62,473 nt of DNA, from NCBI GenBank assembly GCA_944385535.1, contig CALWXR010000005.1:1-62473 (forward strand), in the 5' to 3' direction. Origin of the DNA: an uncultured Oscillospiraceae bacterium (lineage in GTDB: Bacteria > Bacillota > Clostridia > Oscillospirales > Oscillospiraceae). The notes under the pieces were generated by a model that was not told where the DNA came from, did not search any database, and worked only from the letters and a program-made list of their open reading frames with translations. The position numbers and the translations under genes were made by a program. Position 1 is the stretch's first letter; each line of letters begins with the position of its first letter. This document shows, piece by piece, positions 25,973 to 33,852 of the stretch.

Positions 25973-27856
25973 TCACTCCGATTGTGCCGCGAACTGGGTG
26001 ACCCAGTTGTCGTGCTCCTCCTGGGTGGCGGAGAACTGGTGAACGCCGGTGGAGGGATCCAGCACATAGTAATAGTAGTTGTGGCTCTCCGGGTTCAGCG
26101 CCGCCTCCAGGCTGGCAAGACCCGGGTTGGAAATGGGCGTGGGGGTCAGGCCCTCATTCAGATAGGTGTTGTAGGGGCTGTCGATGGAGGTGTCGATCTT
26201 GCTGCTGTCGCCGCCCTGGGCATAGATGATGGAGGCGTCGATATTCAGCAGAGCGGGATACTCCCAGTTAAACAGACGGTTGTAAATGACGCCGGCGATC
26301 CGGGGACTTTCGCTGGAAGCGGCGGTCTCCTTCTCGATCATGGAGGCCACAATGGTGACCTCCCGGACGGTAAAGGTGCCGTCGGTAACGTTGGCGTTCA
26401 GGGTGTCCAGCTGGGCGCGCATCTCATCGGAGAAGCGTGTGTCAAAGTTATCCAGCATTTTGGTGAGAATGTTCTTGGGAGAATCGTTTTTATAAAATTC
26501 GTAGGTGTCCGGGAAGAGGAAGCCTTCCAGGCAGTATTCCTGCCCCCGTTCCACATTTTCCAGGAACCAGTAATCCTCCAGCTCTCCGTCGGCGGCATAG
26601 GCCCCCAGGTCTACAGCCGTACAGATCTTGTTTTCCTCCAACAGGGCGAAGATCTGCCGACAGGTATAGCCTTCCGGTATGGTGACACGGACGGCCTCCC
26701 GGGTGGATCTGGAGGACATCATATTCACCAGAGCGTGGTAATCATACCGGGTATTCAGATCGTAAATGCCCGGGTCAATGTCCTCCTCCGCGTCGGAAAT
26801 GGAGGCGTAGAGGCTAAACAGGCTCTTGTAGCGGATCAGGCCCGCGTCATAAAGCTTGTTGGTAATATCCTCCATGGTGTCCGCCTCGTAAATGGTAACG
26901 GTCACCGGCTGATCCTCCCGCCCGAAGGCCAGCACATCGGCGGCGCACAGCCAGAGCATCCGCCCCAGGGTCACGCCGATGGCCAGGATCAGGCCCAGCC
27001 ATACAAAGGTGGTCAGAATATTGGGAATGCCGAAAAAGCCCTCTCCGGTTTTCTTTTTGGGGCGGCCCTTTCGGGCAGGCCGGTTGTGGGAGGGGATCTT
27101 CTGTTCCGGTTCCGGGGCGTTCAGCAGGGCGTCAAAATCCTCATCCCGGTATTCCTCCCGGATTTCCTCCTCCTGTTCCTCCGGCGCTTCCGGCTCCGGC
27201 GCCGGCTGCTCTTCCTCCCCGAAGAGCATGGGGTCTTCCAGAATGCTCAGATCAAAGGGCGGCTCCTCTTCGTCGTGGCCCAGCATGCCGTGATAATCCA
27301 TGGCATGGCTGTCCGGAGCGATCTCGCTTCCCACCACCGGCTCCGTCAACCCATGGGATAAGAGAATTTCCTCCGAATCAGAGGCATCTTCCTCCCGGGC
27401 AGAGTCCTGTATGTCAGTGCTTTCCACCTGGCCAAGGTCTGCCACGTGGGCAGCAGGGCCCTCATCCGGAACTTCCGCAGCCGGAAAGCTCTCCGGCATA
27501 CGCGCTTGGGCGAGCGCTTCCTCCTGTGCCGCCTGAACCTCATCCTCAGGAAATTCCCATGTCACCGGCTCTTCGGTCACCTCCGGGAAATCCTCCGCCG
27601 GGAGCACGCCCTCTTCTTCCCCTTCCGGATCCATAAATACTCCTTCCCGGAATATCGGGATCTCTTCCGCCTCGGCCATGGGCGTTTCTTCCTGGAATGC
27701 CGGGATCTCTTCCGCCTCGGTCAGGGGCGTTTCTTCCTGGAATTCCGGGATTTCCTCCGTCCCGGTCAGGGGTGTTTCTTCCTCCCGGGAATCAAAGGTC
27801 AGTTCTTCCATGGTCATGTTTTCTTCATCCCGCTCCGGGAATTGCTTATTGTCCAT
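25973..27856 (-). CDS. mltG: Endolytic transglycosylase MltG with long acidic N-terminal extension
   Basis: MltG cuts nascent glycan strands at the membrane and sets chain length. The 627-residue protein has about 270 residues of acidic, Pro/Glu-rich cytoplasmic sequence, then one membrane helix (about 274-300) and a YceG domain. The domain shows LPEGYTCRQIF, the catalytic-Glu block IEKETAASSESPRIAGVIYNR (Glu near 505), SPYNTY and LTPTPISNPG. The N-terminus holds three tandem 15-residue repeats. AAGGAGG precedes the ATG. The extension makes it nearly twice the size of typical MltG. Confidence 0.93.
   Translation of the reverse strand: MDNKQFPERDEENMTMEELTFDSREEETPLTGTEEIPEFQEETPLTEAEEIPAFQEETPMAEAEEIPIFREGVFMDPEGEEEGVLPAEDFPEVTEEPVTWEFPEDEVQAAQEEALAQARMPESFPAAEVPDEGPAAHVADLGQVESTDIQDSAREEDASDSEEILLSHGLTEPVVGSEIAPDSHAMDYHGMLGHDEEEPPFDLSILEDPMLFGEEEQPAPEPEAPEEQEEEIREEYRDEDFDALLNAPEPEQKIPSHNRPARKGRPKKKTGEGFFGIPNILTTFVWLGLILAIGVTLGRMLWLCAADVLAFGREDQPVTVTIYEADTMEDITNKLYDAGLIRYKSLFSLYASISDAEEDIDPGIYDLNTRYDYHALVNMMSSRSTREAVRVTIPEGYTCRQIFALLEENKICTAVDLGAYAADGELEDYWFLENVERGQEYCLEGFLFPDTYEFYKNDSPKNILTKMLDNFDTRFSDEMRAQLDTLNANVTDGTFTVREVTIVASMIEKETAASSESPRIAGVIYNRLFNWEYPALLNIDASIIYAQGGDSSKIDTSIDSPYNTYLNEGLTPTPISNPGLASLEAALNPESHNYYYYVLDPSTGVHQFSATQEEHDNWVTQFAAQSE
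27647..27781 (-). repeat. Three tandem 45-base repeats in mltG
   Basis: Residues 26-40, 41-55 and 56-70 of MltG read EETPLTGTEEIPEFQ, EETPLTEAEEIPAFQ and EETPMAEAEEIPIFR. The DNA repeats in phase every 45 bases, so copy number may vary between strains without shifting the frame. Confidence 0.9.
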
Positions 27857-27868
27857 ATTGGTTCCTCC

Positions 27869-28408
27869 TTAGCGGATGACGATCTGCCTGGCCACCGCCT
27901 CCGCGGCCTCCCGTCCTCTCAGGGCGGCAACCAAACCCAGGCCAAAGGGAATGGCGCATCCGGCGGAGGCTCCTGTAATGATCTTGCCGTCCGTTACAAC
28001 GGCTTCTTCCACCATAATGGCTGTCCCCATCTGCTCTTCGCAGCCGGGATAGCAGGCTGCCTTCTTCCCATCGGTGATGCCGAGCATGGCCAGAATGGTG
28101 GGGGCGGCGCAGATAGCCGCCACAAACTTGCCGTTTTCCCAGGCAAAGGAAATCGCGTCCAGCGCCCTCGGGCAGGCCTTGATAGAGGCAACGCCCCCCA
28201 GCCCGCCGGGAAGCACGATCATATCCAGATCCGTCAGATCCATCTGGCCGATCTCCAGATCCGCCTGGATGGGGATCCCGTGGCTTCCCTTTATGATTTT
28301 CCCATTGATACCCACAGTAGCTGCAGGGATGCCGGCCCGGCGGAGCAGATCCAGGGGGGCGACGGCTTCGGTCTCTTCAAATCCGGTTCCTAATAACATG
28401 TAAACCAT
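27869..28408 (-). CDS. DJ-1/PfpI family protein
   Basis: A 179-residue protein of the DJ-1/ThiJ/PfpI superfamily. It starts with MVYMLLGTGFEETEAV, where Glu of FEETE is the conserved acid, and has the nucleophile elbow AAICAAPTIL (Cys near residue 100). Family members act as deglycases, chaperones or hydrolases; the size and single domain fit the DJ-1/YajL branch, but the activity cannot be assigned. It lies 12 bases upstream of mltG with GGAGG before the ATG, in the tmk operon. Confidence 0.88.
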   Translation of the reverse strand: MVYMLLGTGFEETEAVAPLDLLRRAGIPAATVGINGKIIKGSHGIPIQADLEIGQMDLTDLDMIVLPGGLGGVASIKACPRALDAISFAWENGKFVAAICAAPTILAMLGITDGKKAACYPGCEEQMGTAIMVEEAVVTDGKIITGASAGCAIPFGLGLVAALRGREAAEAVARQIVIR

Positions 28409-28411
28409 AAT

Positions 28412-29080
28412 TCAGTCCTCCAAACATGACGCAACGTGGCGATATATTTCTTCGTGGATATCCTCAATGGAGCGAAGCCTGCCATCCCGGACGCATTGGA
28501 TCACCGTCCAGCGGTAAAATTCCGCGGCTGTTTTCCCGCTCCGGCGGCAGGCGGCAAGATACGCCATGTCCTGCTCGTGGATATCCGCCTGGGTGTGGGT
28601 AGCCTGTTCCCGGCGGCGCATCATCGCTTCGGTGAAGTCCGTGGGAACATCCAGGTAGATCACCAGATCCGGCTGGGGAAGCCCCAGCTTTTTATATTCA
28701 AAATCATACAGCCATTCCAGAAAATCCCGCTGCCGCTCCGGCGGCTCTTTTCCGGTCTGATGAACCGCGTTGGAGGTGGTATAGCGGTCGGAAATCACCA
28801 GCTTCCCCTGGGTGTACCAGTTCCCCCAGACCTTTTTATAGGACGCGTACCGGTCTACAGCGTAAAAGGCGGACGCGGCATAGGCGTTGACGTCAGATGG
28901 CTTTCTGCCGAATTCGCCGTCCAGATACATTCGGATCAGCGCGGAGCTGGGTTCGCTGTACTGGGGAAAGACCAGCTTCTGAAACGGCCGTCCCTCCCGC
29001 TCCAGCCGCTGGGTCAGCAGCCGGAATTGGGTAGACTTCCCGGATCCATCGGTGCCCTCTAATACAATTAGTTTGCCCAT
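28412..29080 (-). CDS. tmk: Thymidylate kinase-like protein
   Basis: A 222-residue P-loop kinase that fits dTMP kinase, which makes dTDP for DNA synthesis. It shows VLEGTDGSGKST (residues 6-17), the dNMP-site motif SDRYTTSNAVHQ (about 98-109) and a lid with MMRRREQA. The DRY motif is followed by TTSNAVHQ rather than the common SSxAYQ, so this may be a divergent or second thymidylate kinase. It is first in the operon tmk-DJ-1-mltG-U32, with AAGGAG upstream. Confidence 0.82.
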   Translation of the reverse strand: MGKLIVLEGTDGSGKSTQFRLLTQRLEREGRPFQKLVFPQYSEPSSALIRMYLDGEFGRKPSDVNAYAASAFYAVDRYASYKKVWGNWYTQGKLVISDRYTTSNAVHQTGKEPPERQRDFLEWLYDFEYKKLGLPQPDLVIYLDVPTDFTEAMMRRREQATHTQADIHEQDMAYLAACRRSGKTAAEFYRWTVIQCVRDGRLRSIEDIHEEIYRHVASCLED

Positions 29081-29121
29081 GGAAGTGTCTCCTTATCTTA
29101 GGACATAATTTCATAGTTTAT

Positions 29122-29150
29122 AATATACCACATTTCCCTAAGTTTGTCCA
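29122..29150 (-). promoter_or_regulatory. Promoter of the tmk-DJ-1-mltG-U32 operon
   Basis: TGGACA, 17 bases, TATATT on the minus strand, about 45 bases before the tmk ATG. Confidence 0.7.
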
Positions 29151-29187
29151 CGTTCAAAACCTGGGGATTTCTTAATTTTCTAATAAG

Positions 29188-29283
29188 TGTCTGCTGAATC
29201 AGCAGCATTTTTATGATTATTCCCCCGCCGTAGGCGGGAAATCGCAGAAAGCGGCTCTTTTAACCGATTTTTCTATTCAGACA
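29188..29283 (+). repeat. Short element with TGTCTG/CAGACA ends, copy 1
   Basis: A 96-base intergenic element that begins TGTCTG and ends CAGACA. It contains a CTGCTG-AAT-CAGCAG hairpin, a CCCGCC-GTA-GGCGGG hairpin and a core at 29248-29271 beginning AAAGCGGCTCTTTTAACC. The full 24-base core recurs as an exact reverse complement in copy 2. It has no coding capacity and looks like a MITE or intergenic repeat. The gap 29081-29503 also holds the tmk and helicase promoters, a GGAAAGCCTTGGCTT palindrome at 29337 and a 12-pair hairpin at 29386-29413. Confidence 0.75.
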
Positions 29284-29438
29284 TGTAATCCATGCGTGCT
29301 TTGGATAATAGATGCCAGAACAACATATAAAAGCCCGGAAAGCCTTGGCTTGCAAGGACTTTTTCGTTGTTCAGCACACATTCATAAGGGGGAAAAGCCG
29401 CCTTTTCCCCCTTCTCCCCGGAAATAATCAAGAATCTG

Positions 29439-29467
29439 TTGCAAAGCCCCAGGAACAATGGTATAAT
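29439..29467 (+). promoter_or_regulatory. Promoter of the helicase-dprA-like pair
   Basis: TTGCAA, 17 bases, TATAAT with an upstream TGG (extended -10), about 37 bases before the helicase ATG. Confidence 0.8.
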
Positions 29468-29503
29468 GACATGATGAATTATAAGTAAAAGGAACGAATA
29501 TAT

Positions 29504-30685
29504 ATGGAAGCTACATTTGAAAGCCTGGGCCTGAGCCAGGCTATGCTGAAGGCCCTGGAGCGGAAGGGCTACGGCTACCCCACCACCATTCAGGCGGAGG
29601 CCATTCCCCACTTTATGCAGTGGAAGGACGTGATCGCCAAAGCCCCCACCGGCACCGGCAAGACCTTCGCCTTCGGCATTCCCATGATCGAGCACATTGA
29701 CCCCGCGGACGAAACCGTGCAGGGGCTGATCCTGGCCCCTACCCGGGAGCTGGCCATCCAGATCGGCGACGAACTGCGGGGCCTGCTTACCTACTATCAG
29801 GGCATCCGGGTAGCGGTGCTCTACGGCGGCGCGGGCATCGGCGGTCAGATCAAGCAGCTTGAGCGCAAGCCCCAGATTGTGGTTGCCACCCCCGGGCGGC
29901 TGATGGATCACTACAACCGGAAAACCATCCGGCTGGACAAGGTGCAGACCGTGGTGCTGGACGAAGCCGACCGGATGCTGGATATGGGCTTTTTCAAGGA
30001 CGTGACCCGGATCATCGAAAAAGCCAAAAACCGCCGGAACTTAGGATTGTTTTCCGCTACCATCTCCCAGGAGGTCATGACCGTATCCTGGATGTATCAG
30101 CGGGACGAAGTGGAAATCACCGTGGAACCCAAGCAGGAGGATCGTCCGGATATCGACCAGTTCAGCTTAAGCTGCACCCCCCTGGAAAAATCGGAGACCA
30201 GCCTGCGGCTGATCCGCACCCAGGGCTATGAGCGGGTGATGATCTTCTGCAATACAAAGCATATGTGCCAGCGGCTTTGCGACGATTTCCAGCGGGCAGG
30301 CCTGGACTGTGACTGCATTCACGGCGACATCCGTCAGAGTCAGCGGGAAAAGACCATGCAGCGCTACCGGGAGGGCAAGCTCCCGGTTCTCATCGCAACA
30401 GACGTTGCCTCCCGGGGCATTGACGTGGACGATGTGGACTGTGTGATCAACTATGATATCCCGGAAGAGAATGAATACTATGTTCACCGCATCGGCCGGA
30501 CCGGCCGGGCCAAGCGCAAGGGCATCGCCTGGAGCGTGGTGAGCAATTTCCCGGAGAAGGCCCGGCTGGATGACATCTGCAAATTCTGCCATTTCACCAT
30601 CACCCCCATGATCCTGGGAGCCGACGGCAGCCTGACGGAGGAAGTTGTCAAGCCCGCCCCTCAGCCCAGAAGGAGATTCCGTTGA
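29504..30685 (+). CDS. DEAD-box ATP-dependent RNA helicase
   Basis: A 393-residue core helicase with essentially no C-terminal extension. Motifs in order are the Q motif (YPTTIQAEA), motif I APTGTGKT (about residue 46), Ia PTRELA, II LDEADRM, III SAT, V ATDVASRGID and VI HRIGRTGRA. Such proteins remodel mRNA or ribosome-assembly intermediates. Lacking the usual basic tail, it is close to the minimal DEAD unit, so specificity is unclear. Its stop overlaps the TTG start of the next gene. Confidence 0.94.
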   Translation: MEATFESLGLSQAMLKALERKGYGYPTTIQAEAIPHFMQWKDVIAKAPTGTGKTFAFGIPMIEHIDPADETVQGLILAPTRELAIQIGDELRGLLTYYQGIRVAVLYGGAGIGGQIKQLERKPQIVVATPGRLMDHYNRKTIRLDKVQTVVLDEADRMLDMGFFKDVTRIIEKAKNRRNLGLFSATISQEVMTVSWMYQRDEVEITVEPKQEDRPDIDQFSLSCTPLEKSETSLRLIRTQGYERVMIFCNTKHMCQRLCDDFQRAGLDCDCIHGDIRQSQREKTMQRYREGKLPVLIATDVASRGIDVDDVDCVINYDIPEENEYYVHRIGRTGRAKRKGIAWSVVSNFPEKARLDDICKFCHFTITPMILGADGSLTEEVVKPAPQPRRRFR

Positions 30686-31566
30686 ATCCCCGAGAGCGGG
30701 GCTTCCTGCTGCTGACCAGCCACCTGGGAAATCCGGATCGAAAGCCCCTGACTACCGCCCAGCTGCGAACCTTGTCCCTGCGGGTCAAGCAGTCCGCACC
30801 TTCCCGGGAGGATCGGGAGCTGACAGAGCAGGATCTGACCGTCCTGGGCTATGGAGGCGATATGGCCCGGCGGATCTGCTGCCTGCTTCAGGAAGAGGAG
30901 CTGCTGGATCACTACCTGAGCCGGGCTTCCCGCCTGGGGTGCGTTCCCATCTCCCGGATCAATCCGCTGTATCCGCTCCTTTTGCGTCAGCGGCTTGGGG
31001 AGGACGCCCCCGGCTGTCTGTGGGCCAAGGGGGATTTGTCGATTCTGGACGTACCCGCCATTTCCCTGGTGGGAAGCCGGGAGCTGCTGCCCGAGAATCG
31101 GTTCTTTGCCCAGTCCCTTGGCCGCCAGGCGGCGAAACAAGGGTTGGCTCTGGTCTCCGGGAACGCCCGGGGGGCTGACCGCGCCGGGCAGGAGGCCTGC
31201 CTGGAGGCCGGAGGGCGGGTCATTTCCATCGTCCCCGATCAATTGTCCAAGCAGCCGGAGCGGCCCAACGTACTGTACTTAAGCGAAGAGGATTACGACG
31301 AACCCTTTTCTACCCACCGGGCGTTAAGCCGCAACCGGTGTATTCACACCCTGGGACGCATAGTCTTTGTAGCCCAGGCAGATCTGGGCAAGGGCGGCAC
31401 CTGGGACGGTACCGTCAAAAACCTACGCTGCGGCTGGAGCAGCGTAGCCTGCTTCCGGGACGGCAGTCCCGCCTCCCGGGAGCTGGAGCAGATGGGCGGC
31501 TATCTCATCGGATTGGAAGATCTGGCTGATTTTTCCGGGCTGATGGAGCCCACCGGTTTTTTATAA
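30682..31566 (+). CDS. DprA/Smf-like DNA-processing protein (divergent)
   Basis: DprA loads RecA on incoming single-stranded DNA in transformation. This 294-residue protein has a Rossmann-type domain with the DprA pattern: SLVGSRELLPENRFFA, then VSGNARGADRAGQEACLEAGG (about residues 153-173) and LSRNRCIHTL in place of the usual FPxRNRIIAGL. DprA normally has SGxARGID followed by AH; the altered ARGAD and missing AH suggest a paralogue. The start is TTG, chosen because AAGGAG stands seven bases before it, and it overlaps the helicase stop. No competence genes lie nearby, so the role is uncertain. Confidence 0.72.
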   Translation: MNPRERGFLLLTSHLGNPDRKPLTTAQLRTLSLRVKQSAPSREDRELTEQDLTVLGYGGDMARRICCLLQEEELLDHYLSRASRLGCVPISRINPLYPLLLRQRLGEDAPGCLWAKGDLSILDVPAISLVGSRELLPENRFFAQSLGRQAAKQGLALVSGNARGADRAGQEACLEAGGRVISIVPDQLSKQPERPNVLYLSEEDYDEPFSTHRALSRNRCIHTLGRIVFVAQADLGKGGTWDGTVKNLRCGWSSVACFRDGSPASRELEQMGGYLIGLEDLADFSGLMEPTGFL

Positions 31567-31943
31567 TGGGTACTGAATAACACAAAACAGCTTGAAAGCC
31601 AAGGCTTTCCGCAGGCTGTTGAAAAACCCCTTCGGGGCTTTTCAACAAAGGAGTTGCAGTCTGCTGCGCGCACTCCTTGTGCGCCTACGGCGCACAACTC
31701 CCACACTGCGCAGCCTGAGATGTATTTTCTGCCAGGTACACGCCCCGGCAGAAAATGATATTAACTTTTTTTGCCGTTGCGGCGGCAAATTCTGCGAAGC
31801 TTTTTCGACACTCTGTGGAAAGCCAAGGCTTTCCGCTTGCTTTTGTGTTATTCGGGTGCACAGCTTTTGCTCGTTTTAGAACAAAAACCTTGCACCTGCT
31901 TATCCGGCACTGCGCCATGCCGGATAAGATACCTATTGATTGC
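31567..31943. repeat. Hairpin-dense intergenic mosaic
   Basis: Between the DprA-like gene and copy 2 of the TGTCTG element there is no convincing gene. Instead there is a string of stem-loops: the near-palindrome GAAAGCC-AA-GGCTTTC at 31594 and again at 31818; a 13-position stem with a TTCG loop at 31618-31646; TTGTGCGCC-TAC-GGCGCACAA at 31677-31697 inside an outer GCTGCGC/GCGCAGC stem; TTTTCTGCC/GGCAGAAAA at 31725-31755; TTTGCCG/CGGCAAA near 31770; and CTTATCCGGCA/TGCCGGATAAG at 31899-31928. Short open frames here are incidental. A repeat mosaic or a structured RNA both fit. Confidence 0.7.
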
Positions 31944-32042
31944 TGTCTGAATTCCATAAAATCGGTTAAAAGAGCCGCTTTTATGGAATTACACACCGAA
32001 AGGTGTGTGAATAAGTCGTTATCACGACTTATTCAGCAGACA
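31944..32042 (-). repeat. Short element with TGTCTG/CAGACA ends, copy 2 (inverted)
   Basis: A 99-base element with the same ends and the same 24-base core (31958-31981) as copy 1 but in the opposite orientation. Here the core is flanked by AATTCCATAAAA and TTTTATGGAATT. Two more hairpins are included: ACACACC-GAAA-GGTGTGT (31991-32008) and GAATAAGTCGT-TATC-ACGACTTATTC (32009-32034). The hairpins differ from copy 1 while ends and core are conserved. Confidence 0.75.
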
Positions 32043-32160
32043 TTATATAATCCAATGGGGAGCGCCGCGATTCGCAGTGCTCCCCATTGCCTTCCCGGGA
32101 ATTGACGGCCGTGGGAAAACATGGTAAACTATGTGCATCTACAAAAAACGAGGTTTTTCC

Positions 32161-33297
32161 ATGGGTAAGTTTCTGAGTCTGCTGCTGTGTTTGGCCCTGC
32201 TGATCTCCTGCGTCCCTGCCGCCTCCGCCTATGAGATCGGCCAGGCATATCAGTTTGATCTTTCTATGTTTATTGAAAATACCCACCGCCGCCGGTACGT
32301 GGAGATGATGCTCAGCTGGTATCTGGCCAAGGATCAAGCGGTGCAGGACACCCTGGAGCAAGGGTTCACCGCCCTGTTCTTCTTCGAGGGCTGCTCCGAC
32401 AATATGGACGACGAAACCCTGTCCGATCTTTCCTACTACCGGGTGTCGGCCGTCTGCGTGGCCGTTCGCCTCCATGAAAACGGAGAACCCGCCCTTACCT
32501 ATTTCAGCGAAAAATGCAGCACCCTGCCGGATCGTGCCCATCAGTACGGCGCCCGGGTGCTGGAGGATGTGGGAGAAGTGGGGCCTGCCACCATACTGGA
32601 CGGCACCTATGAGGTGTACTCCGTGCGTCACGGCGGGGTTTACGAAGCCCTGCATCTGCGCACCTCCTATGACGACGCCACCATCCCCGCCGTATATCTG
32701 AGCCCGGATGGGTTTACCGTTACCCGGGCCACCGCCATCAACATCCACACCCGCACCGGCAACCATGTGATCCGAGGCGGCATGTGGTCGGCCGGCTGCC
32801 TGCTGGTGGGAGACGGCCTGTACTCCTCCTTCGCGGAGCTGATGGACGCCTCCTATTATGCCGTTTACGACGACTTTGACGTGGGCCGCCGGGTTGGAAC
32901 CGTGACCATCAACCGCCAGTATTTAAGGCAGGAAATGGTGGATCTGTACATCTTCGAAGACGCGGTGGATGCCATTTTGGAGCCCTCCTCCCATCTGCTG
33001 CCGGAAACCTATACCGCCAGCTGCACCAGTGAGACCCGCTATGGCGGCGGCGCCCTTATGCGCGCAGCACAGCAGACGGATCTCATGACCCTTCCCTGCA
33101 GCACCCAAACCGACCCCCGCTCTCTTCCCGTAAAGACGCTGTCAAAAGGAGAAAAGGTACGGCTCTACGCCAGCATCATCAACACCCGGGGAAGCGTGTG
33201 GTATGAGACGCTGTCTGGAGATGAGGTATGCTATGTATACGCCCCCCATCTGCGGGAAGAGAAATGGTATGACTGGTTTCTGGATCTGTTCAAGTAA
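32161..33297 (+). CDS. Secreted protein with LD-transpeptidase-like motif and C-terminal SH3-like segment
   Basis: A 378-residue exported protein. MGKFLSLLLCLALLISCVPA with ASA before YEIG is a clear signal peptide with a cleavage site near residue 24. The middle contains AINIHTRTGNHVIRGG and then MWSAGCLLVG: a His about 16 residues before S-x-G-C, spaced roughly like the H...S-x-G-C of YkuD-type LD-transpeptidases or related wall-binding folds. The C-terminus (about 330-370, VKTLSKGEKVRLYASI) resembles a bacterial SH3 domain. A wall-associated enzyme is plausible but unproven; I do not recognise the family. ACGAGG precedes the ATG. Confidence 0.6.
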   Translation: MGKFLSLLLCLALLISCVPAASAYEIGQAYQFDLSMFIENTHRRRYVEMMLSWYLAKDQAVQDTLEQGFTALFFFEGCSDNMDDETLSDLSYYRVSAVCVAVRLHENGEPALTYFSEKCSTLPDRAHQYGARVLEDVGEVGPATILDGTYEVYSVRHGGVYEALHLRTSYDDATIPAVYLSPDGFTVTRATAINIHTRTGNHVIRGGMWSAGCLLVGDGLYSSFAELMDASYYAVYDDFDVGRRVGTVTINRQYLRQEMVDLYIFEDAVDAILEPSSHLLPETYTASCTSETRYGGGALMRAAQQTDLMTLPCSTQTDPRSLPVKTLSKGEKVRLYASIINTRGSVWYETLSGDEVCYVYAPHLREEKWYDWFLDLFK

Positions 33298-33316
33298 ATC
33301 AAAGCATATACAAAGA

Positions 33317-33345
33317 CGGCGGCCCGGGACAAAACCGGGCCGCCG
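33317..33345. terminator. Strong hairpin between convergent genes
   Basis: An 11-pair stem CGGCGGCCCGG/CCGGGCCGCCG with a 7-base loop. The T tract is poor on both strands, so it is only a probable bidirectional terminator for the secreted-protein gene and the fatty-acid operon. Confidence 0.55.
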
Positions 33346-33355
33346 AATCTTATAT

Positions 33356-33829
33356 TTACTTCAGTTGGATTTCCGGCATCAGTTCCGTGCTGACAATCTT
33401 CAGGAAGTTATCCAGCATTTCCGTTTCCTCTTTGGAAAACCGTTTCCTCACCCGATCCATCACGGTGGTCAGGTAGTTGGCGCTGATGTTATAGTAATCC
33501 AAATACTTCTTGGTAGGCCGCAAATGGTACTCCCGCCGGTCTGTGGGGGATTGGATTTTCTCCACATATCCCTTCTGGATCAGGCTGTTGACCTTATAGG
33601 CGGCATTGGGAGAGGAGATATTCACAAAGGAGGCAAACTCATTGATGGTCGGCTCCTTCAGCGCCAGGATCACTTCCATGCAGAAGGTCTCCACCGCGGT
33701 CAGCGTGGCCTCCCGCATTTGGAATGTGGAAAAGACCTCCTTATAAAAGTGAAGCTTGAATTTGGTATACACCTCGTTAAAACTTTCGTCCAGCACCGAA
33801 AATACCCCCTTATGATCTTTTCTGTACAT
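33356..33829 (-). CDS. MarR-family regulator, last gene of the fatty-acid operon
   Basis: A winged-helix regulator of 157 residues with an N-terminal dimer helix, helix-turn-helix around TINEFASFVNISSPNAAYKV (about residues 56-75) and a wing near SPTDRREYHLRPT. MarR proteins such as FabT control type II fatty-acid synthesis, and its place as the last of 13 genes suggests it acts on this operon. I chose ATG 33829; a TTG at 33856 overlapping the fabZ stop is possible. Neither has a strong ribosome-binding site. The regulatory target is inferred. Confidence 0.75.
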   Translation of the reverse strand: MYRKDHKGVFSVLDESFNEVYTKFKLHFYKEVFSTFQMREATLTAVETFCMEVILALKEPTINEFASFVNISSPNAAYKVNSLIQKGYVEKIQSPTDRREYHLRPTKKYLDYYNISANYLTTVMDRVRKRFSKEETEMLDNFLKIVSTELMPEIQLK

Positions 33830-33852
33830 TATATCAGAAAATATCCGGCTTT

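Noticed and set aside
29273-29911. Minus-strand frame of 212 codons over the helicase start
   Set aside because: It is antisense to the helicase and runs through the promoter and repeat region; no ribosome-binding site.
31592-31996. Small frames in the hairpin mosaic (containing GKPWLS or SQGFPLAF-like words)
   Set aside because: They are translations of the repeated GGAAAGCC-AA-GGCTTTCC palindrome and adjacent stems; such words recur wherever the repeat occurs and do not indicate a gene.
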